DNA of 64,000 nt from Petunia secreta (lineage: Eukaryota > Streptophyta > Magnoliopsida > Solanales > Solanaceae), in the NCBI GenBank assembly GCA_029990175.1, contig JARKIP010000064.1, forward strand, positions 15,146,001 to 15,210,000, in the 5' to 3' direction. The notes beneath the pieces were generated by a model that made no database searches, was not told the DNA's origin, and saw nothing but the letters and a program-made list of their open reading frames with translations. The translations under genes and the position numbers were made by a program. Each line of letters opens with the position of its first letter. The first letter of the stretch is position 1. Shown here one piece after another: positions 1 to 13,800 of the stretch.

Positions 1-565
1 TCAATTCGCTTTTCAATTTTGGTAGGCAAAGGAAATAAAGACATCATATATGTAGGTAATGAATCCAAAACAGTGTTAACCAAAAGTATCCTTCCTCCGA
101 ATGATAGGTATTGACTTTTCCATCTAGCCAATCTTTTCTCACATCTTTTGAGAACTCCATTCCAAATTTCCTGTGACTTGCTCTTTGATCCAAGAGGCAT
201 TCCCAAATAGACGGTAGGTAGTGAACCCACTTCACCCCCTAAAGTCTGAGCCAACGTATGAATTGCAGGAACATCATTTATAGGAAAAATTAAGCTCTTT
301 CCCCAATTCACATGTAAACCAGCTACTGCTTCAAAAACAGTAAGTATGAGTCTGAGATGTTTGAGTTGTTCCACCTTACCATCCATAAAAATCAAAGAGT
401 CATCGGCATATAATAGATGAGGAATTTCCATGTTGCACCCTTGAGCGTTTGATACTTTAAAACCTGTTATCCAACTGTTTTGGACTGCAAGTTTTAGCAT
501 TTTGTTGAGCCCTTCCATAATAATAATAAACAAGAAAGGAGACAAAGGATCTCTTGGGAATCAAA
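1..565 (-). mobile_element. LINE reverse-transcriptase fragment, antisense in BEACH gene intron
   Basis: Reading the minus strand gives LINE reverse transcriptase: a stretch reading RDPLSPFLFIIIMEGLNKML near 495-550, then the catalytic-loop motif LLYADDSLIFMDGKVEQL around 365-415, followed by a region like the RT thumb/connection (VNWGKSLIFPI, YLGMPLGSKSK) running to the left window edge. Stops and frame changes interrupt it, so it is a relic. It lies opposite to the BEACH gene and to the left of its first visible exon, so it is most simply an intron insertion. The left end lies outside the window. Confidence 0.85.
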
Positions 566-704
566 TTGTATCTTGTCTAGAACTTTTCCGCTGCCCGTGG
601 TCAAAGTACCCATAAACGTTTGACCATATCCGACACGGGTCCCACACCCATACTAGTGTCGTGTCGACACGGGTGCGGCACCAAAAGTGCCGTGTCCGAG
701 CAAC

Positions 705-820
705 TTAGCAACATACCCAGTGATATTCCACAAGTGGGGTCTGGGGAGGGTGAAGTGTACACAGAACTTAACCATACCTTTAGTAAGCTAGAGAGGCTGT
801 TCCTGATAGACCCTTGGCTA
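705..820 (+). repeat. SINE-like dispersed repeat (Au-SINE type, tentative)
   Basis: The stretch with 'gtggggtctggggagggtga', 'tgtacacagaacttaacc' and 'gagaggctgttcctgatag' matches a pattern I recall as very common in Solanaceae intergenic DNA and associate with the Au SINE / RTE-tail family. No clear tRNA-like A and B boxes are preserved. Just upstream (630-700) is a cytosine/guanine-rich segment with repeated 'gacacgggt' words. The rest of 566-931 holds nothing else that I recognise. Confidence 0.4.
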
Positions 821-931
821 TATTCCTCGTGTGAATTTTGGAAAATATTTTTGCTTGCAAGTTCATGATGTAGCATGAGACGCTGATGTTTGTTTTTGTC
901 ACATTCACTTCAACATTCTTTTGGTCTAAAG

Positions 932-2848
932 GCTGCGTTTCGGGATCTTGTGGGCACGGGCTATCAGACCCTGCGTAGCTTGCTGTTGGACTTCTGCCAA
1001 TGGAAACCTAGTGAGGCGCTTTTAGATGCTCTGCTTGATATGTTGGTTGATGGAAAGTTTGATCACAAGGCAAGCCCTGTGATAAAGGTTAGTAGTCTGA
1101 GACCTCCTATGTGCATCAGCAGTAATAGCAATCATTTTTACTTAATTGAAAAAAGCCAATAGCAGCTTTTGTTTCCTCATGGTTTTTGTCACTTGTTAAA
1201 TATGTTTCTCATGTCATATTTTTGCTTCTGCTTTCATATTTCAGAATGAAGATGTCATCTTGCTATACCTCAGTGTCCTGCAAAAGGTGTGTATCAGTTC
1301 CACCTTGCTTTAATGTTTTCTTAATGTTATTTTTGGCAGATCTGCTTTGACTGTTACTCTTCCTCAAGCTTCTACCTTTTTTTTTTTTTTGTCTTCATTT
1401 TTCCTTGGGATATACAATATTCTGAATAATGATATTCATATTTGCTAACTGGGCAGAGCAGTGACTCATTGCGGAATCAAGGGCTTGATGTTTTTCTTCA
1501 GCTGATAAGAGATTCAATGTCCAATCAAGCTTCTTGTGTCAAAGCAGGGATGCTAAACTTTCTTCTTGATTGGTTTCCTCAGGAGGCCAAGGACACTGCA
1601 GTCTTAAAAATTGCCCAATTAATTCAGGTCATTGGTGGACATAGCATTTCTGGAAAAGATATACGCAAAATCTTTGCTCTACTGCGGAGTGAGAAAGTAG
1701 GGTCACATCAGCAGTACAGCTCATTGCTTTTGACCAGCATGTTGTCAATGCTCAATGAGAAGGGACCAACTGCCTTCTTTGATCTCAATGGGATGGAATC
1801 GGTAACTGAAACGTTGCTCTCTAGCCGAATCAGTGCTGTCTCTCTCTTTTTTTTTTTTCCCTATAATTGCTCTGAGTAATTTCTTCTTGCAAATTATGTG
1901 ATGCTCCCCCTTTCTTCATGCAGGGAATTTTGATAAAAACTCCAGTTCAGTGGCCATTGAATAAGGGGTTTTCTTTTACTTGTTGGCTAAGGGTAGAAAG
2001 CTTTCCCAGAGGTGGTGGAACAATGGGACTTTTCAGTTTTCTTACTGAAAGTGGAAGAGGATGCATTGGTGTTCTCGGGAAAGATAAGATTATATATGAG
2101 GTGATAAGATTGTTATTTGCTTTGGTTTTACTTGGGTTTTCTTTTCTTTTCTGTGGATCTTGAGTTTGGTGCATTATGATATTCGCATTATGAATCTCGT
2201 TTGTGTTGAGATATTTGCATTATGAATCTCATTTGTGGTGAGAAGTATTGGGATGGTTGGGTCTTCAATGGGTGATGCCAGGATCCGTCGAAGAGTTAAT
2301 GTCTAGAGGGTGGGATAGTGCTCCTCTAGCACTTATGTGGACTGTTTGCCGAGAAAGAAGTAAGAGAGCTTTTGAGGGTACAGAAATTTTTTTTGTACAG
2401 CTGAAGAATAGCCTTGTACCTTATTTCGTTTGGTGCACCCATGAGATTTCTATTAGCATAGAAGAAAGGGTGTTGCTTGTAGAAAACCATGTTCTATTGT
2501 CAGGTTTCTACTTTTTGGTGTACTTGTATACAGACTTCGTTTACCCTTTTTGTTATTAAAATTTGATTACTTCATAAAAAAGAGATGTCTGGATATGTTA
2601 CACCAGTCTACACCAGTCTTCTTTGTTAAGTAACATTCGCCTGATTTCTTTGCTATTAATGGTTCTCTGTTACTTTACAGTCAATTAATCAGAAAAGGCA
2701 ATCCGTCGTGCTGCAAGTCAATCTTGTTAGAAAGAAGTGGCATTTTTTGTGTTTGACGCATACAATTGGTAGGACATTTTCTGGAGGTAGCCAATTGAAG
2801 TCTTATTTAGATGGAACTCTTGTATCCTCTGAAAAATGCAGGTATTTT

Positions 2849-2886
<38 letters not shown>

Positions 2887-4780
2887 GATGTTTGATTTTG
2901 TTAAAGAAGACATTGTTCAATCTGTTCCCAATTGAAGAAGAGTGAACTTTCACAATTTGGCTGCAGATATGCGAAGGTAAATGAGCCTCTGACTCGTTGC
3001 AGTATTGGTACAAAATTCAGTTTACCTTCGTATGAGGAAGAGAGTCCTACATTTTCTTCGAAAGATCCATCTGCTTTCTATGGTCAGATTGGTCCAGTTT
3101 ACTTGTTCAACGATTCCATTGCCTCAGAACATGTGCAAGGCATGTATGCTTTAGGACCCAGCTACATGTATTCCTTCCTGGATAATGAAACTGCAGTTCA
3201 TTTGGATAACCCGTTGCCCAGTGGAGTTCTTGATGTTAAAGATGGTCTTGCATCCAGAATTATATTTGGATTTAATTCACAGGTTTCTTTTCTCTCCTTG
3301 AGTTGTTTACCTGAAATTTTTGTGCTTTTTGCATGTCCATGTGAATCTGAAATACTGAAATTTCTGTATCAGGCACGTAATGGCAGGAGTTTATTTAATG
3401 TTTCACCAGTCGTGGATCCTGGATTAGATAAAAGTTCATTTGAAGCAACTGTGCTGGTTGGGACACAGCTGTGTTCTAGGCGATTGCTTCAACAGATCAT
3501 ATATTGTGTTGGGGGCGTCTCTGTGTTTTTCCCTCTTTTCACTAAGACCGATTTGTATGAAACAGAAGAAACTAAGCAAGCTGGCCAAGCTTTACTCACC
3601 CCAATTACAAAGGAGCGTTTAACTGCTGAAGTTATTGAACTTATAGCTTCTGTTCTGGATGAGAATTTGGCCAATCAACAACAGATGCTACTTCTCTCTG
3701 GATTTCCTATACTGGGGTTTTTGCTGCAGTCAGTTCCACCTGATCAGTTAAATATGGATACACTGTCTGCTCTAAAACATTTGTTTAATGTGGTTGCAAA
3801 TGGTGGTATGCTGCACAAGCTAAATCTGTGTTTCTTTTTGTTATCTTTGTGTTCACCAACTACTTATTCTACAATTTTCAGTTTGACACATTTTGCCAAA
3901 TCTTTAGTTGAGTCTCTTTATTTTATTGCCAGGTTTGTCAGATATGCTAGTCAAGGATGCAATATCCCATATATTTCTTAACCCTGTTATATGGGTCTAC
4001 TCAGTTTACAGGGTTCAACGTGAACTGTATATGTTTCTCATCCAGCAATTCGATAATGATCCAAGGTTGCTGAGAAGTTTATGTAGGCTCCCCCGAGTTC
4101 TTGACATAATTCGGCTTTTTTATTGGGACGATGCCAGAACTCGTTTTGCTATTGGAAGTAAGCCTCTTTTACATTCTGTGACAAAGCAAGTTATTGGAGA
4201 GAGACCTAGCAAAGATGAAATACATAAGATTCGTCTCCTTCTATTGAGCCTTGGTGAGATGAGTCTCAGGTAATTCTTTTTTCCTTGGAGAGGATATAGC
4301 TTTTTTTTTTTTTTTTTTTGATTGTTGTAGGGATTGAGCTTTCTTCTTTACTATGTAAACGTTCTAGCCTCTCTCAGTTTTCCTATTTTAGTTCTGTAGC
4401 TCTATTTCCTTTTATGCACCACTTTTTGTAGATGTTCTCCTACCTTTTTGTTTATGCAGGCAGCATATTTCAGCATCAGATATAAAATCTCTCATAGCTT
4501 TCTTTGAGAGTAGCCAGGACATGGCCTGCATTGAAGATGTCCTACATATGGTCATTCGAGCTGTTTCCCAGAAACAACTGCTTGCTTCTTTCCTTGAACA
4601 AGTCAATTTGATTGGTGGTTGTCACATTTTTGTGAATCTTCTTGAAAGGTATGACCTCACAAATAGTAGAAACACATATTATGATTATCGTAATTGTTGA
4701 AAGGTATGACCTCACAACAATTCGACTCTTTCTGCTTTCGAGCTACTTCTCTGCCTTGCCCACTCCACCTTATTTGCTGG

Positions 4781-4877
<97 letters not shown>

Positions 4878-7800
4878 GTTGCGAGAATCAAAGAAACACA
4901 TATTATGATTATCGTAATTGTTGAGTTGTGCGAACATCCCATTTAAAGTTTAAACTGTTAAAGGGGACACTTTTAGTGTTTAATTAGGTTAACAACACGA
5001 CCCGTTGTTTGCGGATCTGTTTCTTCTTCTTGTGTCAAAGTACAAAGAATTATTTTCCCGTTAGTGGCGATGAGACTCAAACTCAAGACCATTGCTTGCT
5101 CTGCAACCATCTTGAATTGTGTAATCACCTTCCTAAAAGCTAAAACCGTTGAGAAGGAACAATTCTATTTATTTATTGTGAAATTTATGAGGAGTGAAGC
5201 ATGTTTTCTTGATTGTTGAACTCAATAAATGAGACACTTTATATTGGAGTTGTTAGCTTACTCTAATGTATGCTACCATATTTATAATGATAAAAATATT
5301 CTCCTTTATTAATACAGAATATTTTAGGTAATTCTACTGGATTCTATATAACCAATGTGGACATATTCTTGATACTGTTGTAGGTTCTCTAGCTTTTGGT
5401 ATACAGCTTGTATACAGGAGTTTTTTCCCTTCAATATTAATAAAATCATTTACCTCATCAAAAAGAAACATATTCTTGATACTCTCTCTCTCAAACTGGG
5501 GCGTATAGGTCATAGGTTCACAATTTGTGGTAGGTCTACTTGCCTTCGGACCTCAAGTGCCTTGGTGAATCTGTATGCCAACCGGTCATTTGAATTGACA
5601 TAACTAGTAAAAATGAATCCACACCGGATTTTCGCAGATGAAGTATCACTTAATCTCAATATGTTTTGTTTTTCCACGGTATGTTGAATTGAACATAATA
5701 TGGATTGCTGCCTGATTGTTGCTGCATACCCATCAGCGTCATTTCTGCATTATTTCTAGACTTGAGCTCTCTGGGCAACTGTCCAGCCCATCATAATAAC
5801 ATGACCTTGGAAACATGACATGTTACCTCCACCATTGCCTTTCCAGCCCTAGTCTTCCCAAAACCAGCCACCCTTCCTTTCATTAGTTATCAGGTGATCG
5901 TCAAACAGGTGATCATCTCAAAACTGGCTAAAATCCCCATGGACTGAAAAATATTGTTTGTAGTTGGACACAAATCATTGAGATTAAAGAGATAAACTAG
6001 TGTTGCGTGATTATGACCTGAGGTCAAACAACGTTAGCGACTGGAGAGTGGTCTGCTATGGTTTTTGTATTATATCAAAAAAAGAAAGATTATCCTGTGG
6101 GCAAGTTGGACAAATATTGAACAGCTGGCAGAGGGTCTTGCAATGTGAGATCTCTTCCTTCGGCCTTTCTGGACTATCCTTGGGCTCAGTTCACAAGGAC
6201 TGTGCAGTATGAAACTGCAATTGGTAGAAAAGATATCTTCCGTTCTCTCTATATTATTAAAGTTTAATTTGATATTGCTCTACAGGTTGATGATACTTGC
6301 CATGCTTTCATTCCTTTTCTACTTTCTAGCTTGGGGGTGTTACCATTTCAATTTCTTTTAATGGTAACAGCAAAGCAATTTGTATTATTTGTAATAAGAT
6401 GGTAATTCTGTACATTATATTTATATTCCCATCTACATGATACATTGTAGTGAATGTTCCTTCTGAAGTAATTCGTTCGAATTATTCAAAGTGCAGTCCG
6501 TTTCGGAATTTCCATCATATATCATGCTCGTTGCAGGGACTTTGAGCCCATCAGGCTACTAGGTCTGCAGTTTCTTGGGCGACTGCTGGTTGGTCTTCCA
6601 TTAGAGAAGAAAGGATCAAAATTTTTCAGTATTGCTGTTGGCAGATCTAAATCTCTTACAGAGGGCCTTAAGAAAGTTACTTCAAGGATGCAACCCATAT
6701 TCTCAGTTCTATCAGACAGACTGTTTAAATATCCTCAGACAGATCTCTTGTGTGCAACATTGTTTGATGTTCTGCTTGGAGGTGCCAGCCCTAAACAGGT
6801 GATGCGTGTAACAGATCTCTTGTGTGCAACATTGTTGTTCTTGTATTATTTCCAGATAAGAATCTCACTTTTAGCAAGTCATGCTACTGTGGACTGGTTG
6901 CGATGTGAACTTTGCTTTATCTGATTAGTTATTCAGTAGTTAGCGCACCTGCAGAAGTTCATTGAACTCTTTGGAACTTTTGTTTCAGGTTCTACAGAAG
7001 CATAACCAACTTGACCGTCAGAAAAGTAGCAGAAGTAGCTCTCAGTTTTTCCTTCCTCAGATTTTAGCCCTCATTTTCAGATTCTTGTCAGGTTGTCAGG
7101 ATGCTCCTACAAGAATGAAAATTATTAGCAATCTACTTGATCTTCTCGATTCGAATACTACGAACATTGAAGCTCTAATGGTAGAAATCTGCTGCTTTAG
7201 AATTGCTCACATCTTTAACCTTTTCGGGGTGAGGCATAATAACTGTCATCTCATTGCTTGAACTTGTTGCATAGGAACATGGTTGGAATGCATGGATGGA
7301 TGCCTCCTTGAAGCTTAATGTGTTGAAAAACTACAAATCGGAGTCAAAAATTAATAATGATACTGAAACTAGTGAACGAAATCTTTTGAGGAGTTTCTAC
7401 TGTGTTGTTCTTTGTCATTATATGCATTCTGTTAAAGGTGGCTGGCAACACTTGGAGGAGACGGTGAACTTTCTCCTTGTACAATGTGAACAAGTATGTT
7501 TTAACCTCTACTTTTACGAATCTTTTTACAACTGGATTTTGGTTGTCAAAGATTTGACTATTGCAAACTTTTCTTAGGGTGGCATTGCTTATAGGCACTT
7601 CCTTCGTGATCTGTATGAGGACATAGTCCATAAGCTGTTAGATTTATCTGCAGAGGAGAACGTTCTTGTCACTCAGCCTTGTCGAGACAACATGTTATAT
7701 CTTTTGAAACTTGTTGATGAGATGCTTCTTTCTGAAATGAAGTATAAGCTTCCGGTACATGTCTCACTTTAAATTCTTTCTCGTCTACTCGTTTATTTCT

Positions 7801-10800
7801 CTCTGTGTTCTTGGTTACCTGAAATTAACTGCTATTTTGTTTCTAAATGCGGTTGTACTTTTTCTTCCTCCACACAATGTCCATTATTGCTTGGTCTGCT
7901 AGCCACTTGCAGAGCTTTTTGGTGTTATCCCAGAAAACTTTTTGCTAAGTTTATTCAAGTCATTTCTTGCTCACTTCGTAGGTTTAAACTTTAAAAGAAG
8001 TAGAAGCTTTAAGTAAGTTGTTTACCTACGAGGTTTTCCCCTTTTTAATAAATGAAATCATTTACCTTATCCAAAAAGTAGTAGCTTTAATGTGAGCTCC
8101 TCTATGTAGCGCTGGGATTTCACCATCTCCTTGTCTCCCTTGTTTTGCTCAGGGTATTTCTTTGGATCTACTTTTCTAAGTACAGATCCTCTCGTGTGAC
8201 AAGTTACCCCTAATAAAACCCCTATCATGTGGCTAGTTCCCCCTAGTTCCCCCTACTAGAGCCCCAACATTTAGAGTAATTACCTTGTTCCCTCCTCAAG
8301 GGTAAACATACTTGTTTTTACCCTAGCGAAATTTGCAAGCCCTTGTTTTCTCTGCTCTACTCTGATTTCCCACTTATTGTTGTGTTTTTTTTTTTTTGCT
8401 TGGAAAAAGGTTTTACGAACATTTTCCACTTTCGAACTCGTCCTAGCCGTTTAGTCATAGATACCAATTATTTATTTATTATTATTATTATTATTATTTT
8501 TCTTTTTGGGAAAAAGAGTTTGAAGTTGGGTTGAAAAATTGTATTTGAAAGTTGAAGTTGTGTTTGGACATGCATTTTACTTGAAAAAAAGTTGAGGTTT
8601 TGTGAGTAAAGATAATTGCCTTTTACAAAAACTTTTCCAAGTGTTCAAAACCACTTTTTGGTTTTGAAAAACATCTTTTCAAAAAATCTCAAAAAAAAAA
8701 AGACAAGTTTTATGGCCAAAAGCTTTTTCCCAATTTTTTTTTTTTTTTTTTTGAAACAAAGCAAATACAATGAGACATATTTATAACTACTATACATGTT
8801 TATGTTTTCCCAATGTGGGACTGCTATGCTAATCCTAACTATATACAACTTGGCCTTTCTAACACTCCCCCTCAAGCCGGTGCATACAAGTTATATGTAC
8901 CGAGCTTGTTACAAATATAACAAATACGTGGACCAGTAAGAGACTTAGTGAAAATATCTGCAAGTTGATCATATGACTTCACAAAATTTGTGACAATGTC
9001 TCCTGAAAGTATCTTCTCTCGTACAAAGTGACAGTAAATCTCAATGTGCTTAGTCCTCTCATGGAATACTGGATTTGACGCAATATGAAGAGCAACTTGA
9101 TTATCACACACAAGTTCTATATGATTGAATTCTACAAACTTCAACTCTTTGAGCAACTGCTTGATCCAAATTAGTTCGCAAGTAGCTACAACCATTGCAC
9201 AATATTCTGCTTCTGCACTAGATCGGGCAACCATATTTTGTTTCTTGCTTTTCCAGGACACCAAATTACCTCCTACAAGAACACAATAACCAGACGTAGA
9301 ACGTCTATCATAGGGACACCCTGCCCAATCAACATCTGTATATCCAACAATTCGTTCATGCCCTCGATCCTCAAAGAGCAATCCTTTGCCTGAAGATGAT
9401 TTAATATACCGAAGAATCTGAACAACTGCATCCTAGTGACTATTACACGGAGAGTCCATAAATTGACTTACCACACTCACATGAAAGGAAATGTCAGGTC
9501 GAATCACCGTGAGGTAGTTTAACTTACCAACCAACCGCCTGTATCTCGCAGGATCACAAGAGGCTCCCCTATCCTGGCATAGGCTTAACATTCGGATATA
9601 TAGGAGTATCAACATGCCTACAACCTTTAATTCCCGTCTGTTCAAGAATGTCTAAGGCATACTTCGTTTGTGATGTAACAATACCTGACTTAGACTGAGC
9701 AACATGAATACCCAGAAAGAACTTCAACTTGCCTAGATCCTTTGTCTAGAAGTGCCTAAAGAGATGCTGCTTCAATTTAGTGACACCATTATGATCATTG
9801 CCGGTGATAACAATATCATCAACATAGACCACTAAATAAATGCATAAATTTGAGCAGAATGCTGATAAAAGACAGAGTAATCAGCTTTAGTACGAGTCAT
9901 ACCAAACTTCTGAAAAAATTGTACTAAACTTACCAAACCAGGCTCGAGGAGATTGTTTTAAACTATAGAGTGACCGACGCAACCGACATACAAGACCACG
10001 AAACTCCCCCTGAGCAACAAAACCAGGTGGTTGCTCCATATAAACCTCCTCCTTAAGATCACTATGGAGAAAAGCATTCTTAATAGATAGCTGATAGAGA
10101 GGCCAATGACGGACAGCCGCAATGGATAAAAAAAGACGGACTGATGCTATTTTAGCAACCGGAGAGAAAATGTCACTATAATCAAGCCCAAATATCTTAG
10201 TATAACCTTTTGCAATCAGGAGGGCCTTAAGTCGATCAATTTGGCCGTCCGAACCCACTTTGACTGCATAAACCCATCGACAACCAATAGTAGATTTACC
10301 TAGAGGAAAAGGAACAAGTTCTCAAGTACCACTAGCACGTAGAGCAGACATCTCATCAATCATAGCCTGTCGCCATCCAGGCTTCACCCGTAGACCTAGG
10401 TACCGAAATAGTTGACAGAGACGCCACAAAGGCCTGATAATGTGATGACATGCGATGATAGCTCAAGCCCACATAATGAGGATTAGAATTTGCGGTGGAT
10501 CGCGTACCTTTTCGAAGTGCAATCGATAGACTAAGAGGAGACAGGTCCGCGGTAGGTGAATAGTATGTTGCAGGACGGGAATCATCTGAACCTGATGCTG
10601 GACGTGGACGACGATGATAAGTCAGAAGTGGTGGCTCTGGAGCAGTTACTAGGAACAACTACAGGATGGACAACTATAGTAGGAGGAACTACAGTAGGAA
10701 CAACGGTAGAAGGGGCAACTGCAGGAGAAGAAACTACAGTAGGAACAAATGCAGGAGGAGCAACTCTAGGAGGAACAAGAGCAGGAGGAGCTATGGTAGA

Positions 10801-13800
10801 CTCCTCAAAAGTCGGCACATGTAAGACTTCAGAGTTATTGGAATGGTCAGAAGAAGGTACAATGTAAGGTCGACTCTCAAAAAAGGTAACATCTCTTGAC
10901 ATAAGATATCGACTAAGATCAGGCGAGTAGCATCGATATTCCTTTTGAACTCGAGAATAACCAAGGAAGACACACTTGAGAGCACGAGGAGCTAGTTTGT
11001 CTTTACCTGAACAAGATTATGGACAAAACATGTGCTCCCAAGGACACGAGGTGGAAGAGAGAACAAAGGTGATTGGGGGAACAAAATAGAATGTGGTACT
11101 TGATTCTGGATGGCTGAAGAAGGCATTCGATTAATGAGATAGCATGATGTGAGAATTGCATCCCCAAAAACGCAACGGAACATGAGATTGTATGACTAGG
11201 GTACGAGCAGTTTCAATGAGATGCCTATTCTTTCTTTCAGCTACCCCATTTTGTTGAGATGTATAAGGACAAAATGTTTGATGAATAATCCCATGAGACT
11301 TCATGAATTGCTGAAATGGAGAAGGCAAATATTCGGGTGCATTATCACTACGCAATGTGCGAATAGGAGCCCCAAATTGATTTTGAACTTCAACATGGAA
11401 AGTCTGAAGAATTGAAAACAACTCAGACCGATTTTTCATTAAGAATATCCAAGTGCACCTAGAATAATCATCAATGAAACTGGCAAAGTAGCGGAATCCA
11501 AGAGTAGAACTGACCCGACTAGGACCCCAAATATCAGAATGAACTAAAGTGAACGAAGACTCTTGCTCGATTATCAGGACGTGGAGGAAATGGGGAACGA
11601 GTATGCTTACCGAGCTGACATGACTCACCGTCTAAGGTGAAAAGATGAGACAAACCGGGAACCATTTTCTAGAGTTTAAGACAAATTGGGATGTCCCAGT
11701 CGTCTATGAAGCAATTCAGGAGAGTCTTTAACAAAACATGCAGTGGGTGTCCTAAAAGGATTAAGATAATAAAGTCCATTTGACTCACGACCGGTACTAA
11801 TAATCTCCCCGTACTACGGTCCTATATAACAACAGAGTTATTGAGAAAAGTTATAGAACAATTATGTGATTGAGACAAGTGACTAATGGATATGAGATTG
11901 AAAGGACAACCAGGAACATAAAGAACTGAGTTTAAAGTAACAAAGGGAAATAGGATAACTTGGCCAACTCCAGTTGTCATGGTTTGTGAACCATTGGCCA
12001 ATGTGACGGTAGGAAGAGATTGAGAATATGAAATAGAAGAGAAAACTAATTTGTTGCCCGGAATATGATCCGATGCTCCTGAGTCAATGGCCCAAGATTC
12101 AAGATTAACTAAATGAGAAGCATAAGCTACAGAATTATTAGTTTGAACAACCGTTGTGATTTGTGAAAATGTCTTCTTGCGTGCCTCTTTGTACTTAAGG
12201 AACTCATTATAAGCGGATAAGGAAATCACCCGACTCGTTAAATTCCCCAAATTCGTCCTCATGTGACTACTATCCAGAATGTTTTCGAATCCAATAGACA
12301 TGGTTGAATTGAAACCTTGAAACTAGTTGAAAATCAACTCAAAGTGTTACCAAAATATATTGAGAATGATTAAGAAAAAAAAATAATACAGAATGTAGTC
12401 GCCGGAATCTGAGAAAATTGCCGGAAAAGAGGCTGGTACACCGGAGCCCTTGACTGGTGGCCGAAAATAGTCTGAAATCAAGTGGGTAGACTCGGAATGG
12501 ACAGACCACCTCCAAAGAACAAAGATCTGGCTGGAAGAGTAGCCCGAAAAGGCTTCACGCGCTGGCGAGTGGGACAGAATCGCTCGCCGGCGACGGGACT
12601 TCTATCAGCGCGTGACTCGAGATCTTACAGTAGGGGTTTGGTCGGAATTGTGAGACGGTCCTTGTGGTGGTGTCGGAATTCGCACGACACCACTTGAGAG
12701 AAAATCCGACGTCGGCAGCCCTAACGGTCATCGAAAATTGCACAGTGACGACTTTTCTTTTACTTTCTTTCTCTTTTCACCAATGCTCTGATACCACGTG
12801 AAATACTATGAGAATATATTAATGAAATACCAAAAAGAGTGTACAATAAGACCTTTTTATAACTACTATATATGTTTTCCCAGTGGGACTGTTATGCTAA
12901 TCCTAACTATATACAACTTAGCCTTTCTAACAACTTTTATGGCCAAATGCACCTTAGCATCCTATATTTAGAGTGATTATTGGTGTTGTAAACAAGGTCT
13001 AGCAGAATGGATGTTGAGGATTTATATAGCCAATTCGTGTTTAGCATCCTATATTTAGAGTGATTGTTGGTGTTGTAGACAGGGTCTAGCCGAATGGATG
13101 TTGAAGATTTATATAGCCAATTCGTGTTACTTTGGGTTGAGGACATAGTAGTTGGTGTTGTATGTTTTAAGTAATATTATTGAATTCAGAAACATGCACA
13201 CATCCAGTATTCCATACTCTAGACTTTCAGTTATGTCTTAAGGGCATTGTGGTCTAGTGATTGTTATTAATTGTATAATATTTCCTGTAAAGATTATAAT
13301 GATTCCCTAGTATTTGATATCTGATTCGTTAATTGTATCTCAGGCATGGTATTCTGTAGATAGGAGCTGTGGTGGTGTTTGAATTTAATAATATGGTAGT
13401 CATTGGCCAAATCAAGAGTATCGTAAATGCTTGTATTCTATAACATCTTTAGAAATGTGTTAAGTGTGCTGAAAAATGGAGAGATGAGTGTTATGAGATT
13501 GGCTGCAGGGTCTAGTGTGGTAGGGATGCACCACTTTTTCTTCTTTAGCTGATAGTGTATTCTCACTTTTAAACATTGCTATAGTTGATGGAAAGGATAT
13601 GGTGTTTACTACGGGATAAGAAACTTGGGGATTGTAGCTCTTGCGCGGGATTTGAATTGATATTGTCGACTTATTCTGATTTTGCTTTGTGTTCTTAGGG
13701 GTGTTGCACAATTTTTTGTTTCTTCCTATTGATAGTGGGGGAGAGGACATCATGTTGCGCATTTGCTTAATTCTTAAGTTTGATAACCAAAGTCAACATA

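Larger units (their letters stand above)
8752..12932 (-). mobile_element. Copia LTR retrotransposon with very short LTRs, antisense in intron
   Basis: Read on the minus strand: 5' LTR 12,932-12,799 (begins TGTTAGAAAGGC, ends CA), a primer-binding site matching initiator Met-tRNA (TGGTATCAGAG at about 12,795-12,785), a degenerate polyprotein, a polypurine tract (TTGAGGGGGAG, 8,875-8,865) and a 3' LTR 8,864-8,752. The LTRs are only about 115-134 bp. The two copies differ by several substitutions and small indels, and the 3' LTR end has become a poly-T run, so the insertion is not recent. No clean 5-bp target duplication is visible. Confidence 0.88.

Noticed and set aside
2932..3981. Single 349-codon plus-strand ORF
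   Set aside because: It is real BEACH coding sequence but reads through two introns (3,283-3,372 and 3,806-3,932); replaced by the spliced exons.
4642..4924. ORFs of alternating Tyr-Ile over the TA tract (also at 21,128-21,367 and 43,543-43,734)
   Set aside because: They arise wholly from (TA)n microsatellites; no coding signal.
8340..8740. Tandem-looking AT-rich array considered as CRISPR or satellite
   Set aside because: No regularly spaced repeats with unique spacers; it is homopolymer and (ATT)n DNA in a plant intron.
10556..10867. Plus-strand Gly/Thr-rich ORF
   Set aside because: Antisense of the Copia Pro/Val linker minisatellite; composition is explained by the repeat.
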